Source of the DNA: CAYZJD01 sp964478455
GTDB taxonomy: Bacteria > Acidobacteriota > Terriglobia > Bryobacterales > Bryobacteraceae
DNA: 5,766 nucleotides
Assembly (NCBI GenBank): GCA_964478455.1
Contig: CAYZJD010000307.1
Coordinates: forward strand, 1 to 5,766
Direction: 5' to 3'
A program made the position numbers and the translations under genes. Under the pieces are notes generated by a model. That model was not told where the DNA came from. It saw only the letters and a program-made list of their open reading frames with translations, and ran no database searches. Below are positions 5,580 to 5,766 of this stretch, in pieces. The first letter of the stretch is position 1. Each line of letters begins with the position of its first letter.

Positions 5580-5766
5580 CAAAGTGGTTTCAGCTTTGGC
5601 CCGGAGAGTTCGACGCCCTGGTGCTGGAGGAGGGACTGGAAGTCGCGCAGAAGCTTCTCGGTGTTGCGGATGCGGCGGGGCGGCTGGCTCGTTTTGATGG
5701 CGTGGGCGGCCAGCGCGCCGGCCGACTCGCCGATGTTCCACTCCACCGGATGCAGCCGGTAGCAGC
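5579..5766 (-). CDS. C-terminal end of a FAD-dependent oxidoreductase (start outside window)
   Basis: On the minus strand the frame is open from the right edge to TGA (5581-5579), giving 61 residues. YRLHPVEWNIGESAGALAAH (residues 2-21 of the fragment) matches the C-terminal FAD-contacting segment of FAD-dependent oxidoreductases of the FAD_oxidored group (PF12831), in which a conserved NIGEAAG-type turn lies against the flavin. The last 40 residues (RRIRNTEKLLRDFQSLLQHQGVEL and on) form a probable helix and tail typical of the end of these proteins. The Rossmann GxGxxG motif and the active site lie outside the window, so the substrate is unknown. The gene converges on the AI-2E/HupE-like unit, with 38 bases between the two stop codons, and belongs to a separate transcription unit. 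Confidence 0.75.
   Translation of the reverse strand, partial: CYRLHPVEWNIGESAGALAAHAIKTSQPPRRIRNTEKLLRDFQSLLQHQGVELSGPKLKPL

Noticed and set aside
5556..5762. A 68-codon plus-strand frame near the right edge
   Set aside because: It lies over the oxidoreductase C-terminus on the opposite strand, whose YRLHPVEWNIGESAG motif identifies the real coding strand.

Overview
The window is GC-rich, densely coded bacterial DNA with five complete genes and the ends of two more. I infer an Acidobacteriota genome of the Solibacter/Bryobacter type. The grounds are the high GC content, a large secreted CehA/McbA-type PHP hydrolase carrying carboxypeptidase-regulatory-like modules, and a neighbouring FAD-dependent oxidoreductase whose C-terminus resembles the type common in those genomes. 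The taxonomy is inference only; there is no rRNA or marker gene here.

Layout, left to right. (1) Positions 1-119 (+) hold the C-terminus of a probable metallo-beta-lactamase-fold hydrolase. (2) Positions 191-2725 (+) encode a secreted 844-residue CehA/McbA-family metallohydrolase with a complete set of PHP metal ligands. (3) Positions 2743-3419 (-) hold a two-gene type II toxin-antitoxin module: a Phd/YefM-type antitoxin followed by a PIN-domain VapC toxin, overlapping by GTGA. It converges on the hydrolase gene with only 17 bases between them. (4) Positions 3420-3531 are the divergent control region. It contains an AT-rich inverted repeat immediately upstream of the antitoxin, overlapping a plausible sigma70-type promoter. 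(5) Positions 3532-5540 (+) hold a tightly coupled gene pair, an AI-2E/PerM-family membrane protein and a HupE/UreJ-like membrane protein, joined by TGATG. (6) Positions 5541-5578 hold a probable intrinsic terminator between convergent genes. (7) Positions 5579-5766 (-) hold the C-terminal end of a FAD-dependent oxidoreductase that runs out of the window.

The genes do not form one obvious pathway. The toxin-antitoxin pair reads as a self-contained, autoregulated insert between unrelated neighbours. The two membrane proteins are probably co-translated and may work at the same membrane, though no shared substrate can be read from sequence. The observations most worth following are the operator/promoter architecture of the toxin-antitoxin module, the loss of two histidine motifs in the HupE-like protein, and the E-for-D ligand change plus a DxDxDG calcium-type loop in the PHP hydrolase. 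I found no convincing evidence of a wholly new system, and no RNA gene, CRISPR array or insertion sequence.
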